From Ichthyophis bannanicus (lineage: Eukaryota > Chordata > Amphibia > Gymnophiona > Ichthyophiidae), in assembly GCA_033557465.1 (NCBI GenBank), contig CM066039.1, positions 402,337,440-402,401,439 on the forward strand: 64,000 nt of DNA, read 5' to 3'. Of this stretch, positions 23,096 through 34,045 are shown one piece after another. A program made the translations under genes and the position numbers. Numbering within the stretch: position 1 is the first letter of the stretch; the number at the start of each line of letters is the position of its first letter. The notes under the pieces are model-generated. The model did no database searches, was not told the origin of the DNA, and saw only the letters and a program-made list of their open reading frames with translations.

Positions 23096-23109
23096 CCAAC
23101 TTTCCCAAG
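23096..23109 (+). mobile_element. CR1-B copy 1, 14-bp segment 3 between two DIRS elements
   Basis: CCAACTTTCCCAAG between the right core of DIRS-A (AAA, 23093-23095) and the left core of the next DIRS (ATA, 23110-23112). In frame with segment 2 it reads TNFPK, which is what follows VLDVR in CR1 endonucleases. This shows both DIRS elements landed in the same CR1. Confidence 0.8.
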
Positions 23110-23346
23110 ATAGCATAGTTACTCACCTTAACAGGTGATCTCCGGGAACAGCAGGAATTTAATCTTCACATATGGGTAATGTCGGTACCGCTCCCCAGTG
23201 TCCAATAGGAAAGCATTTGGGAGCATCCCACTGTGCCTGCATAGCTGCATTCCCGCTCCCCCTCTTCAGTTTAGTTTGTAGCTGAGATAAAAGGAGATGA
23301 GGAGAATAAGAGGAAAGAGTACAACTCCTAAGGGAGGAGGGTGGGT

Positions 23347-23446
23347 TGTGAAGACTAAATTCCTACTATTCCCGGAGATCACCTGTTACAGGTGAGTAAC
23401 TATGCTATCTTCAGGAACAAGCAGGAATGTAGTCTTCACATATGGG
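23347..23446. repeat. Family B ICR of the chimeric DIRS
   Basis: Reverse complements of the family B left tip (AACTATGC) and right tip joined at TAT (23406-23408). It matches the left core ATA at 23110-23112. The right tip now present belongs to family C, so the ICR no longer matches the right end. Confidence 0.85.
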
Positions 23447-23559
23447 ACTTCCTAGCTCAGAGATGCCAGAGAGATGACCTCAGAGTGAGCTATGGATCAC
23501 AGGCATAACTGAGTAGGTCATATGTCCTCCGAGGATGTCTGGTATTGCAACCCGGGACG

Positions 23560-24540
23560 GAGGGTAGGAGTTGTTCTAAGTTTGAAAGAGATGGTGGAGA
23601 ACAGTTTGATCAAACAAGACATCCCGGCAGGAGTCCTTGTCTAGGCAACAGTAAGCAGCAAAAGTGTGGACAGAAGATCAAGTTGCTGCTTTACATATCT
23701 CATCAATCGCTACAGAGCATAGATTTGCCATAGAAGTAGCCATAGCACGAACATTATGTGCAATGATGTGACCCTCAAGAGAGAGTCCTGCACCTTCGTA
23801 AGCAAAGGAGATGCAATCCGCTATCCATCTGGAGAGAGTGCGCTTGGATACTGGCAAACCCAGGTGACTCGAGTCAAAGACGATGAAAAGCTGGGAAGCT
23901 TTTCTGTGCTCTCAAGTTCTCTGGAGATAAAAAGCCAAGGCGCATTTGCAATCCAGAGAGCGATGGGTTGCTTCTGCCCTAGAGAAATGAGGTCTAGGGA
24001 AAAAGACAGGGAGGTAAACTGACTGGTTTAAATGGAAGAGTGAGACCACCTTTGGTATAAAGTGAGGATGAGTCTTAAGGACTACCTTATCATGGTGGAA
24101 TCATGTATAAGGAGGGTCAGTCACCAAAGCCCGGAGCTCACTAATGCGTCTTGCAGAAGTGAGGGCAATAAGGAATATGACCTTCCATGTGAGAAACTTC
24201 AGAGAGGTAATGGGCTAGAGGTTCAAACAGCGGCTTGAGAAGCTGTCTTAAAACATTAAGATCCCATACCACTGGAGGGGGCTTAATGGGAGGTTTGGTT
24301 AATAGAAGACCCCTCATGAAGCGTGCTACAAGCAGCTGAAAAGAGATGGGCTGACCATCTAAGGGCATGTTAGAGGCCGCAATTGTACTCAGGTGTACTT
24401 TTACCAAATTGATTTTGAGCCCAGAAGAAGATAGGTGGAGGAGATATTCAAGTAATGCATCCACCGGAGCTGAGAAGGGGTTAAGCACCCTCTGAGAACA
24501 TCAGAGAGAAAATCTATGCCACTTGAAGGCATAGGAGCAC
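23560..24540 (-). pseudogene. DIRS-B recombinase remnant in the chimera
   Basis: Family B recombinase, degraded: the N-terminal arm domain at 24141-24488 (DALLEYLLHLSSSGLKINLVKVHLSTI), and the C-terminal part (HHCTCYGYFYGKSMLC-like region, in several frames) at 23560-24060. Stops and shifts are frequent. The alignment to family B ends abruptly near 24540. Confidence 0.7.
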
Positions 24541-24559
24541 CTGATGGACGGCTTGGAGG

Positions 24560-25070
24560 TGGTGGTAGGTGGCCACCACTGCCAGGCATTTGGTGAAGAC
24601 TCTTGATGCAGATGCTAAACTAAAGGGTATTACTCTGTACTGGTAGTAGTCGCCCCCGACCATGAACCTTAGGTACTGCCTGTGGCTGGGATGAATGAGG
24701 GTGTGTGTATAAGTATCCTTTAGGTCTAAGGAGCATAGCCAATCTTCCTGCTGGAGGTATGGCAGAAATGTTCCAAGGGAGAGCATCCTGAACTTCTTCC
24801 GCACCAGGAACTTGTTCAGATTCACAAGTCTAGGATATGCCTTAGGCCCCCTGTTCATTTTGGGACCAGAAAGTACCGGGAGTAGAATCCCTTGCCCTTG
24901 AGGTGATAGGGTACTGGTTCCACAGCTCTGTCTGTGAGGAGGCATGCAAGTTCATGTAATAGCAGGGGGCCTGCTGCAGGGGAGTCAGAGAACTTTCCTG
25001 GAAAGAAAGGAGGTGGTGTCTGGTCCAGGTGAAGGAGATAGCCTTCTGCGACTACTTGGAGTGCCAAAGC
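24560..25070 (-). pseudogene. DIRS-C RT N-terminal fragment
   Basis: It contains LKGKGFYSRYFLVPK, LVNLNKFLVRKKFRML, WLCSLDLKDTYTHTLIHPSHRQYLRFMVGG and FSLASASRVFTKCLAVVA. It is cut off just before where YLDD would be encoded; the sequence left of about 24560 is family B recombinase. Confidence 0.85.
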
Positions 25071-25169
25071 ATCGGTGGTGATAGCAGGCCACCGATGGAC
25101 AAAGTGTACCAGATGCCTCCCTGTTGGTAGCTGCTCCTCTGAAGGTGGAGAGGCTGTGCTCAGGGAGTC

Positions 25170-27070
25170 AAAAACCCATCACCAGCTGGGCAGGAACGAG
25201 GCTCTGGAGCTTGAAGCCCTTAGGCTTGTGAGGGCCCTGGCCCGTTCCCTTGCTCTGGTGACCCTGGTGTGGGGTCTGGGGAGCTTGATAGTGGGGGTAG
25301 CCTCGGTAAGATTGGCCCTCTCTCTGGAATGGGGGCCTCTTTCCCGGTGGTTTCTTCTTAGGGAAGGTGGAGGTCTTCCTGGAGAGCTGAGTCCTTGTGA
25401 GGTACTTTGTCTCGATCTCCACCGCCTTCTCCTCCATTGGCTTGCCAAATAGTTTCCACCAAGGAAGGGGATGTCCAGGAGCTTCTCCTAGACCCACTGC
25501 TTGAGATCTGACACCTGGAGCCAAACCTGGCATCGAGCGCCATTACCCGTGGTGGCTACCCTCGCGTTTGACTCAAAGCTGTCATAGGCAGCTCAAGACA
25601 CATACTTCGAGCACTCTCCGATGCAGTTCGTGAGGGTTTGGAACCACTGTAGGTGATCTTCTCCAAGGCCTGCTGCGAAACCTTTCCGCTGCTAGATCCC
25701 GAAAGATACATGCCAATATACAGCTGCTAGGCTTGAATTTGGCAGGCCAGCATCAAAGGGCGTGGGACTCCCTACCTAGGGCCACAGAGGAGTGCTCCTT
25801 CTGGCTCTTCTGCCGGCGCGAAGTTGGAGGTGTGTGGCAGTTGCGACTTACAGAAGCCAGCGCCCTGCTGAACTCTGTGCATGGTGTCCAGGCATTGGCT
25901 AACGATGGGTACCGACGCCGATGTCTCCCACGTGTAAAGGAGGAACCACCCGAGGATGGCAGGGACAGGGACAGGAACAGTCAGGGCCTCCTTGGGTGGG
26001 GCCTCATATTGGAGGATTTAAAGTTCCTCCATACGAGGGTCTTCCTCCGACCCTGTGTTAAAGGACAAAGCTTTTGACATATCCCAGACAAACTCAAGGA
26101 GCGATGTGCCCTCGAGAGGAGACAGACTCCGCAACATCAGGGGAGATGGGTCCGATGGGAGGTGATGGTGCTTCTGCATCTATGGGGATACCTCGTTCTC
26201 GGACTCCCAGTCAGAATAGTCAATGGAGGACTCTGCGGCCAACTGGGCCTGTGGTGCAGGGACCCGGGTCGGGGCCCAGTGGTCCACAGTGGCTATGTGG
26301 CCAGAGCCATGAGCACTCACCAGGGAGGCTCTCACTCCTGAGGAGCGGGAGCAAAATCAAGAACCTCTCTGAGGATAGACTCAAGGCTACGAGGATTGGC
26401 TCGGTGATCAGGGAAGTCCTTGGTGACAAGATCCCCACGATCTTGGTGGACGCACCAGCAGTGCTGGGCATTAGTGCCTGCTGCGTGGCAAGGAAGCCAG
26501 TGAGACTATGCTCCAGTGTCATCATCCTGGTTTCCCACTCAGGTGGTGCAGCTTTTAATGCGGACACCAGGGTCACTGGGTCCGGTGTCTGTGAGGAGAG
26601 GGAGTCCTTGATGAGACCGGCCTTGGAAGTCAGGGACCTGTCGCCAGGAGCCTCTAAGTCCATTCGGGGAACTTTGGTTGGCCGCTCCTGCTCAGACTCC
26701 TCGAGATCCCTCCGTGGGCTGCAGGACCTAGCACAGGATTTGATCGATGTGTCCGAGTCCTGGGATGAGGTCCTCAAGGATTTCTTCTTCTTTCTGCGTT
26801 CCCGCTCCAGGGAATCCTTGGCAGAATGTATGTAGTCCTGGTCTGGTGCTGCGGGGCATTACATGACTGAGGACCCATACAGGGGCCTTGGATTGAGGCT
26901 ACCGGGGATACTGGGGTAGAGTCTGACCTGTGGAAACTATTGTCCTGCTTCTGCTGACTATGCTGGATGACCTTCGCAGACATCAAATTACAGAGGGAGA
27001 AGACCTCAGAGTCGTGGTCAGCCCCTAGACACCTGAGGCAGCAATCATGTGCATCGGTAAGAGACATGTT
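25170..27070 (-). pseudogene. DIRS-C Gag, multiple breaks
   Basis: The N-terminal zinc motif is at 26990-27067 (MSLTDAHDCCLRCLGADH, with a later C). The Ser/Arg-rich linker is at 26220-26777, and the C-terminal core and tail at 25168-25533 (KLFGKPMEEKAVEIETKYLTRTQLS). The tail resembles family A, so C is the closer sister of A. Frames change several times and the gene is not functional. Confidence 0.78.
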
Positions 27071-27509
27071 TTTAGAGCACCGATTACACTTTTGAACCCG
27101 CTGGCCATTGGGGGAAAAAGTACCCCAGCAAGGTCAAGACCCTCGGAGCAGCCAGCGAATGGAAAAAGAGGTGAATCACGTCGGGGGGAAAAAACTTGTA
27201 CAGTTCTGGGACACGATGCCGGGGCAAGCACACTCAGAGGCAGGAAAGGGACCGGCTGCAACTGGATAAGGAAAGAGTTTTTTCACACAAATTAATCAAC
27301 TTTTTCCAGGGAAAAAAGAATGTCTGTTGGGCTCCGTGGAAAAAAAGGAGACTGAGCAAGATGGCACCCTTGGGCGGGAAGGGGACCACGCATGCGTGGT
27401 GGCATGTCCCAAAGGCTTTCTTTGAAAGCTGGGGAGATGTTTCCGCGAAGGTTTCACCAATGCATATGTCATCCATATGTGAGGACCGACCTCCTGCTTG
27501 TTCCTGGAG

Positions 27510-27835
27510 GAGAGCGGATATATGACAGACGTTTAAATACGTCCATGGTATAAATGCACAGGAGAGCCTCTTTAAATTAAAAGAAAACTCTGCAACAAGG
27601 GGACATAGGATTAGGATGACAGGGGATAGATCAGGAGTAATATGCGGAAATATTTCTTTGTGGAAAGAGTGATAGATGCACGGAATAGTCTCCCAGTAGA
27701 GGTAATAGATATGAGGACTGAATCCAAATTCAAGAAATCAAGGGACCAAACAGAAGATCTCTAAAAGAAAAAAAGGGACTGTAGTAGTTGGTATGGAGGG
27801 CTGTATGGTTTTTATCTGCCGCCATGTTTCTATGT
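27510..27835 (+). mobile_element. CR1-B copy 1, segment 4 (3' end)
   Basis: C-terminal end of CR1-B ORF2 and its 3' UTR, colinear with 50410-50765 (GTTTAAATAC, CTCCCAGTAGAGGTAATAGA and so on), ending in the TTTCTATGT unit. The RT and most of the ORF between segment 3 (EN end) and here, roughly 1.7 kb by comparison with CR1 structure, are missing. Confidence 0.85.
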
Positions 27836-27898
27836 AAAACTATAGGAAAACTATCCATAGGGTCACCATGAGTTGACAGACTCAATGGAACTTAACAA
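27836..27898 (+). mobile_element. RTE 3'-terminal fragment
   Basis: CCATGAGTTGACAGACTCAA and GGAACTTAACAAT match the 3' end of the RTE element at 34046-38035 (in reverse) and of the short RTE at 49501-50028. Only the last 60 bp or so remain. Confidence 0.65.
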
Positions 27899-28107
27899 TA
27901 AACAAGCAACATGTAAAACTGCATTGTTGCCTCCCCTGGCCTACCCTCACCCTAGAAACACCGCCACAAAAATGTGTCTATCTATCCATATACAAGGTAA
28001 GCAATTTTCTAAAAGCTCTTATCTACATAAACAGACTTTACACAGAAAAACAGCAATTGGAAATTGCCTTTCTATGCCTCAGCTATCATTACAGTACAGC
28101 ACAATAC
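27899..28107. other. Unassigned, intron-like sequence
   Basis: No repeat or reading frame is recognised. If the neighbouring exon is real, this is the start of its downstream intron on the minus strand. Confidence 0.4.
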
Positions 28108-28214
28108 CTGGATTAGACACTAGCTGTGCACTCTCAGTGGCTGGCACTGTGAAATCCAGTTCCCAGATTGGAGAGTTCTCACCATAAATTTCCTCTTCCA
28201 ACATGGAAAGGAAC
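28108..28214 (-). CDS. Candidate host protein-coding exon (107 nt)
   Basis: On the minus strand a pyrimidine-rich acceptor (CCCTTTGTTCCATAG) precedes 28214 and a donor GTATTG follows 28108. The exon is open in one phase (one base completing a previous codon, then 35 codons, then one base left over). The reading includes LEEEIYGENSPIWELDF, an acidic, amphipathic-looking peptide with non-repetitive composition. The upstream intron shows a plausible branch sequence (TTAATTGAT) about 30 nt before the AG, and a DIRS insertion begins about 40 bp upstream of the acceptor. It matches none of the repeat families in the window. I do not recognise the gene. It could still be a chance frame. Confidence 0.5.
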
Positions 28215-28251
28215 CTATGGAACAAAGGGTAGACATCTATCAATTAAGGAA

Positions 28252-29891
28252 AATTCTTCCATACCTGTTAATTTATTTCCTTGAATCCTGCTAGACCAAT
28301 CCAAAGTAGTAGGTGATGCGCCTCAGCCATTAGGTGGAGGAAGACCAGAGCAATTTTTAATGATGTCATTACTTGAATATACACTGTTGCAGCACTGACA
28401 GAAGCCAGTATGATACTTCCCAAGCAGCAAGACAGACTGAAAACTTTATCAGTGATTTGATTATCTGAGTTTATCTAAAACTTTTAGCTCTTAATATACC
28501 TGATTCTGCATCAGACATGGCAGCAACAAGGCTTCCCAGCCTATAGGAGTGGTCTTCCTAGACAGATCCTGGACTAGTCTAGCAGGATTCAAGGAAAGAA
28601 AATTAACAGGTATAGAAAATTTCTCATTCTTTATCATCCTGCTAGACCAGTCCAGACAAGTGGGGCATACCCAAGCAGTCAGGTCCCAGGGTGGGAGAAA
28701 GATGAGATTCCAAACAGAACTGCTCTGCCAAAGGTGCCATCTACTCCAGCATCCACATGCAGCCTGAAGTGCTTCACAAAAGGTTTTCAAGAAGAAACAG
28801 GTAGCTGCCTATTAGATGTCTTTAGGTTCTTCAATACAAATTCAGCCCAAGAGGAGGCTTGAGCCCTAAACCAGTGAGTTTTGACTCCTCCCAGCACTTG
28901 TTTCCCCACACAAGATGTAGGCTGAATTACTAACCTCCTAATCCAGTGAGCAATCAAGGACTTGGCCACCACCTGTCCTCTCCTCAAAGCACTCAATAGG
29001 TCAAAGAGATGTTCTGAATGACACAAGGAATTAATGACTTCCAAATACTTCAACGCCCTTTTCACATGCAGCAGATGTAGTGTTCCTGAAAGTCCTCCTC
29101 CACAAAGAAAGGCAGGACTACCATCAGATTAAGCTAAAAGTGAACACTTTTGAAAAAAAGAGACAACTGTACTCAAGAATGACACTGCTGAGATGATCAG
29201 AAAAGATTCCCTACAGGATAAGGCCTTTAGCTCCAACACCTGTATTGTCGATGCAGTACCCCTAAGGGACTCCATCTACAGAATCAAATCCTTGAGGGAG
29301 ACCTGCCAAAGGATTTCAAGAGGGGGCTTTTTCAACATCTTCAAGACCAGAGAAAGTCTCTTAATGTGTCACCATCAACCACACAGATGGACAGATCTGG
29401 TTCACCCCTTTGAGTAAGCAAGAAACATAAGGGTGCACTGCTAAAGACATGCCCCAAATCCACCCCCCAAGTAGCATGAAAGGGCTGTCACCTCAACCTT
29501 CAGAGAGTTCGGACCCAAAATCCTATTCCAATACAGACTATAAGGAGGACAAAATGGCGGCATAGATAGTCTTTCTGGCCACCAGGGCCTTAGAGGAATA
29601 CTACCTTTTAACGACCCTCCAGATCCCAACATTGGCCAAGAAAGTGGGGCCCTAAGAAGAGTGTCTACTACTCCCGAGTACTCTTTCTTGGGCAGCTTAT
29701 GCCTCTCAAAGGCCAAACCATCAGCAAGAATGGAACAGAATCCTCCATGAACAGAGAACCCTGCCTCAGAAGCCCCTACCCTGAGGCAGCAAAAACAAGG
29801 ACTCCATCAACAGGCTCAAGAGACGTGCATATCACAACCTATGTGGCCAAACAAGTAGAATGGTTAAGTCTGGATGAGACAATCCCAGGAG
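28252..29891 (-). mobile_element. DIRS-N, segment 1: left tip, ICR, recombinase remnant
   Basis: An older, distinct DIRS family. The left tip reads CTTCCATACCTGTTAATTTA, followed by CCTTGAATCCTGCTAGACC. The recombinase is decayed: fragments at 28787-29065 (KSLIAHWIRRLVIQ; the H-x-x-R region reads GVKTHWFRAQASSWAE) and 29441-29716 (LKVEVTALSCYLGG, the arm domain). The element continues after nested insertions at 32146-32589, 39291-41221 and 52166-52442. Confidence 0.8.
28573..28662. repeat. DIRS-N internal complementary region
   Basis: AGTCTAGCAGGATTCAAGGA through AATTAACAGGTATAG is the reverse complement of the left tip at 28252-28300. The following ATCATCCTGCTAGACCAGTC is the reverse complement of the right tip, which is found 24 kb away at about 52410-52442 (CTGGATTGATCTAACAGGAT). 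This ties the two ends into one element. Confidence 0.8.
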
Positions 29892-32145
29892 GAGATGCAG
29901 ACCTACTATTAGTAATCTGTGAACTAACATTAAAATCATCTGTAGTACCTGAAGATTAGCCACTGTACCTCCAATTTTTTAAAAGGGTTCCAGGGGTGAT
30001 CCGGGAAACTACAGACCGGTGAGCCTGATTCAGTACCAGACAAAATGTTAGAAACCATTATAAAGAATAAAATTACAGAACATGTAGATAGTCATGGTTT
30101 AATGGGAGAAGGCCAATATGGATATAACCAAGGAAAGTCTTGTCTTACTAGTCTATTAAATGTTTTTAAAGGTGTGAATAAACAGGTACACAAAGGTGAG
30201 CCAGTTGATATAGTGTATCTGGATTTTCAGAAAGCCTTTGACAAGGTCCCTCATGAGAAACTCTTGCAGAAGTTAAAAAGTCATGGGATATGAGGCAGTG
30301 TACTATTGTGGATCAGGAGCTTGTTAAAAGATAGAAATCACTGAGTAGGGCTAAACGGTCAATTTTCTCAATGGAGAAAGGTAATAGTGTAGTACCCCCA
30401 GGGATCTGTGCTTGACCTGCTGCTTTTTAATATTTATAAATGACCTGGAAATAGGAATAAATGAGTAAGGTGATCAAATTTGTAGATGAGACAGAATTAT
30501 TCAAAGTTGTTAAAACACAAGAGGATTGTGAAAAATTGCAAGAGAACCTTGATAAATTGGAAGATTGGGCGTCCAAATGGTAGATGAAATTTAATGCGGA
30601 GAAATGCAAAATTATGCACCTAGGAAAGAACAAACCAAACTATGGCTACACAATATAAGGTCCCACATTAGAAATCACCATTCAGGAAAAAGGTTTAGGC
30701 GTCATTGTGGATAATACATTGAAACCCGCCATCCAGTGTGGATCGGAGGCCAAGAAAGCAAATAGAATGCTAGGAATCGTAAGGAAAGGAATGGTGAATA
30801 CTACCAAAGGATATTATAATGCCTCTGTATCATTTCCATGGTGCAACCACACCTTGAATATTGTGTGCAATTCTGGTCGCCATTAAAAAGGATATAGCAG
30901 AATTAGAAAAGGTACAGAGAAGAGCCACTAAAATGGTAAAGGGGATGGAAGAATACCCCTATGAGGAGAGGCTTAAAAGGTTATCTTTATTCAGCTTTTA
31001 ATATACCGACCACACGTGAGCAGAGCGGTTTGCAATAAAACGCTAAACGCTGCTAGGAAAGGAAACAGAACGCCAGTGATTGTACAGGAAAGGGATAGTA
31101 TAAGAAAAGGAAACAAGTAAGGAGAGCCCTTAAGCGGAGTGGAGGTAAAGGCATCACTGAGAGGGGTAGGCGGGGAGAGAGGGCGGAGGGGCGAGGTCAA
31201 AGGCTAAGTGGAAAAGATGGGCCTTCAACCTCGCTTTAAAACTGATGATGGAGGGTTCCAAACGGAGGGCTGGTGGGAGCGAGTTCCAAAGCTTGGGGCT
31301 GAGGAAAAAGAAGGCAGAGGACCGGGTGAACTCTAGGTGGGCATGAGGAGGAGAGGGGAGGGACATGTGGTTTGAGTGTATGGATCTAAGCAAAAGCTGG
31401 GAGGTATGAAGGTGGACCAGGTTGGAAAGATACTGTGGCATGCCAGTGTGAACTGCATTATGGATGAAGGTGAGGATTTTAAACTGAATTCCGAAAGCCA
31501 CAGGGAGACAGTGAAGACGGATAAGGAGGGGAGTGACATTGTTTGAACAGGAGGCATGCATGAGAATATGGGCCGCTGTGTTCTGAACAAGCTTGAGTCT
31601 ATGCAATTGGTACTGGGGGAGTCCAGCTAGAGAGACATTAAAGTAATTCAAACGAGACATAATGAGGGAAAGGAGCAATGTAGGCTTAAAAGGTTAGCAC
31701 TCTTCAACCTGGAAAAGAGATGGCTGAGGGGAGAAATGAAAGAGGTCTATAAATTAATGAATGGAATGTAACGGGTAAACGTAGATTGATTATTTACGCC
31801 ATCAAAAAGTAGAAAGACTAGTGGACACGCACTGAAGAGACAATATAGCCCATTAAGGACTAATAGGAAAAAATACTTTTTCACTCAACGTGTAATCGAA
31901 CTCTGGAATTTGTTACCAGGGGATGTAGTAAAAGCTGTTAGTGTAGCTGGGTTTAAAAAGGTTTGGATAAGATTCTGGAGGAAAGGTCCATAAACTATTA
32001 TTAAAGAGGACTCAGGAAATCCATTGCTTACCCTGGGACAAGAATTTCAGAAACCTGTGTACATTTTGGGAACTTACCAAGTGGATTGGCCACTGTTGGA
32101 AACAAGATATTGGGATTGATGTACCTTGGTCTGACCAAGTATGGC
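29892..32145 (+). mobile_element. CR1-A copy 3, 5'-truncated, split by L2
   Basis: Plus-strand CR1 starting within the fingers of the RT (GCAGACCTACTATTAGTAATC) and running through SLTSLLNVFKGVNKQVHKGEPVDIVYLDFQKAFDKV (30140-30250 in one frame) and the FADDTK region (altered to FVDETE, about 30478-30498) to the 3' end near 32145. Stops and shifts are common. An L2 fragment occupies 30984-31681. It lies inside DIRS-N. Confidence 0.88.
30984..31681 (-). mobile_element. L2 LINE 3' fragment inside CR1-A copy 3
   Basis: Flanked by a 15-bp target-site duplication, AGGCTTAAAAGGTTA at 30969-30983 and 31682-31696. On the minus strand, 31154-31678 encodes the L2 RT C-terminal end (MSRLNYFNVSLAGLPQYQLH, SRLDYCN type; SAFFFLSPKLWNSLPPALR). 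The 3' UTR ends in GGTATATTAAAAGCTGAATA. 5'-truncated, recent enough for a perfect duplication. Confidence 0.92.
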
Positions 32146-32589
32146 ATTTCTTATGTACCAAGTGCCACAGGATAAAGACATACAGGGATCCCTCCCTGAA
32201 GAAGGGCATCCAAGCCCACTGCCCTCTGATCTTTCCTATGTATGAAAAAGTTCCTCACCTTGGCATTCCCCCAGGAGGCCATCAGAGCAAACACTGGCAG
32301 ACTCCCACCTTCTGCAAGATGAGGTTGAATGTCTGCAAGTTGAGGTCTCCCACTCGTAGGGATCTACCGTGTTCCAACTCATAAATGTTCGCTTGCACAT
32401 TTATGAGCTGCCATTCAATGGCAGAACTCCATCACCTCAGAGGCTACCACAGCACTGCAAGACCGCCTTGCTTGCTGACATAAGCCACTGTCATGGCACT
32501 GTCTGAGAACATACTGACCCATCTTGCCCTCCAGGAGAGTCCAAAATCTCTCCATAGTCAGATCCTGGCCTCTAACCTTCACTAGGCCC
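32146..32589 (-). mobile_element. DIRS-N, segment 2: RNase H region
   Basis: Reading the minus strand near 32455-32500 gives a DSAMTVAYVSKQGG-like peptide, equivalent to TDNQVAMFYVNKQGG of family A. Hence RNase H of the same DIRS-N. The rest is decayed. Confidence 0.7.
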
Positions 32590-33481
32590 CACTTGCCCTT
32601 TTGATTACTGGCCCATCTTCTGCCTCCCTTTCACATCCAAAACTACTCAAATGTGCAGTTCACCACCACTGCATTGACTTTTTCCTCTCAAGCCATTCTG
32701 ATTTTCATCCTCTACATTCTACTGTAAATGGCCCTTGCCAAAGACTCCAGTGGCTTGTTTCTGGTCAATCCAAGGGCCTTTAATCCATCTTCATCCTTCT
32801 TGACCCTATTTCCTACTTTTGACATTGTTGATCACCACCTTCTCCTTGATATCCTGTTCTCACTTGGATTTAGGGGCTCTGTTTTGTCTTGGTTTTCTTC
32901 TCTGCCATGACACTTTTAATGTATATTCTGGTGGATGGATCTTCCTACACAGCTATCCTACTTAGGACCTTCTTTTCTTGCTCTATACTTATTCCTTTGG
33001 TGCCCTTATCTCCTCCCATGATTTTCAGTACTATCTTTACACTGATAACAGTCAGATTTACCTCTTTGCACCTGAAATCTCTCCAGGAATCCAGGCCCAT
33101 ATCTCAGTCTGCTTGCCTGATATTGCTGCATGGATGCCCTACTCTCATCTTAAAACTGAATATGGCCAAGGCACAGCTCCTTATCTTTCCCCTAAACCCA
33201 TATCCCCTTCAGAACATAAAATAAGAACATAAGAAATGCCATACTGGGACAAACCAAGTATCCTGTTTCCAACAGTGGCCAATCCAGGTCACAAGTACCT
33301 GTCAGATTCCCAAAAGGTACACAAGCTCCACAATGCTTGTCCTGGGGTAAGCAGTGGATTTCTCAGGTCCTCTTTAATAATGGTTTATGAACCTTTCTTC
33401 TAGGAACTTGTCCAAACCTTTTTTAAGCCCAACTACACTAACACCTTTTACTACATGCTCTGGTAAAGTATTCCAGAATTT

Positions 33482-33690
33482 GATTATTATTATTATTAAG
33501 CATTTATAAAGCGCTACCAGGCATACACAGCACTGTACAGACACAGAAAAGACAGTCCCTGCTAGTCTAGCTTAAATCTAAAAGGACAGACATACATTAG
33601 TATGAAAGGAAAGGGAGAAAAGGGCAATGAGGACCTGAAACATAAGGATGGAAATTATGAGCCAAAGGCGGTATCAAAGAGGTGCCAAGA
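33482..33690 (-). mobile_element. Short L2-type 3' tail insertion with (ATT)n
   Basis: ATTATTATTATTATT followed by AAGCATTTATAAAGCGCTAC is the reverse of an L2-type 3' end with its TAA-rich tail. GATTA repeats on both sides may be the target-site duplication. It interrupts CR1-A copy 4. Confidence 0.6.
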
Positions 33691-34045
33691 GATTATTCGT
33701 TGAGTGAAAAAATATTTTCTTCTATTACTCTTAAATGGGTTACATTGTAGGTTCCTTACGTGTTCCCTAGTCTTTCTACTTTTTGATGGCATAAACAACT
33801 GATCTACGTTTACCCATTCCACTCCATTCATTAATTTATACACCTCTATCATATCTTCCATCAGCTGTCTCATTTCCAGGTTGAAGAGTCCTAGCTTTTT
33901 AAAAGCCTTTCCTCAATCGGGTATCCTTCCATCCTCTCTACCATTTTCTTGTAAGCTTCTCTGTACCTTTTCAAATTCTGCTATATCCTTTTTAAGATAT
34001 GATGACCAGAATTGCACATGATATTCAAGGTAAGGTTGCACCATG

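Larger units (their letters stand above)
23113..27509 (-). mobile_element. Chimeric DIRS (family B left, family C right)
   Basis: The left tip, ICR and recombinase region (23113 to about 24540) are family B: GCATAGTTACTCACC, CCGGAGATCACCTG. The right part (about 24560-27509) is family C: the Gag spacing and the terminal repeat with GGAGACTGAGCAAGATGGCA match the remnant at 6962-8414. The RNase H and methyltransferase regions and the RT active site are absent. The right and left flanks lie in different parts of the same CR1-B, so this looks like the product of deletion between two separate DIRS insertions. Confidence 0.85.

Noticed and set aside
33483..33500. ATT microsatellite as an independent locus
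   Set aside because: It is the tail of an L2-type insertion inside CR1.
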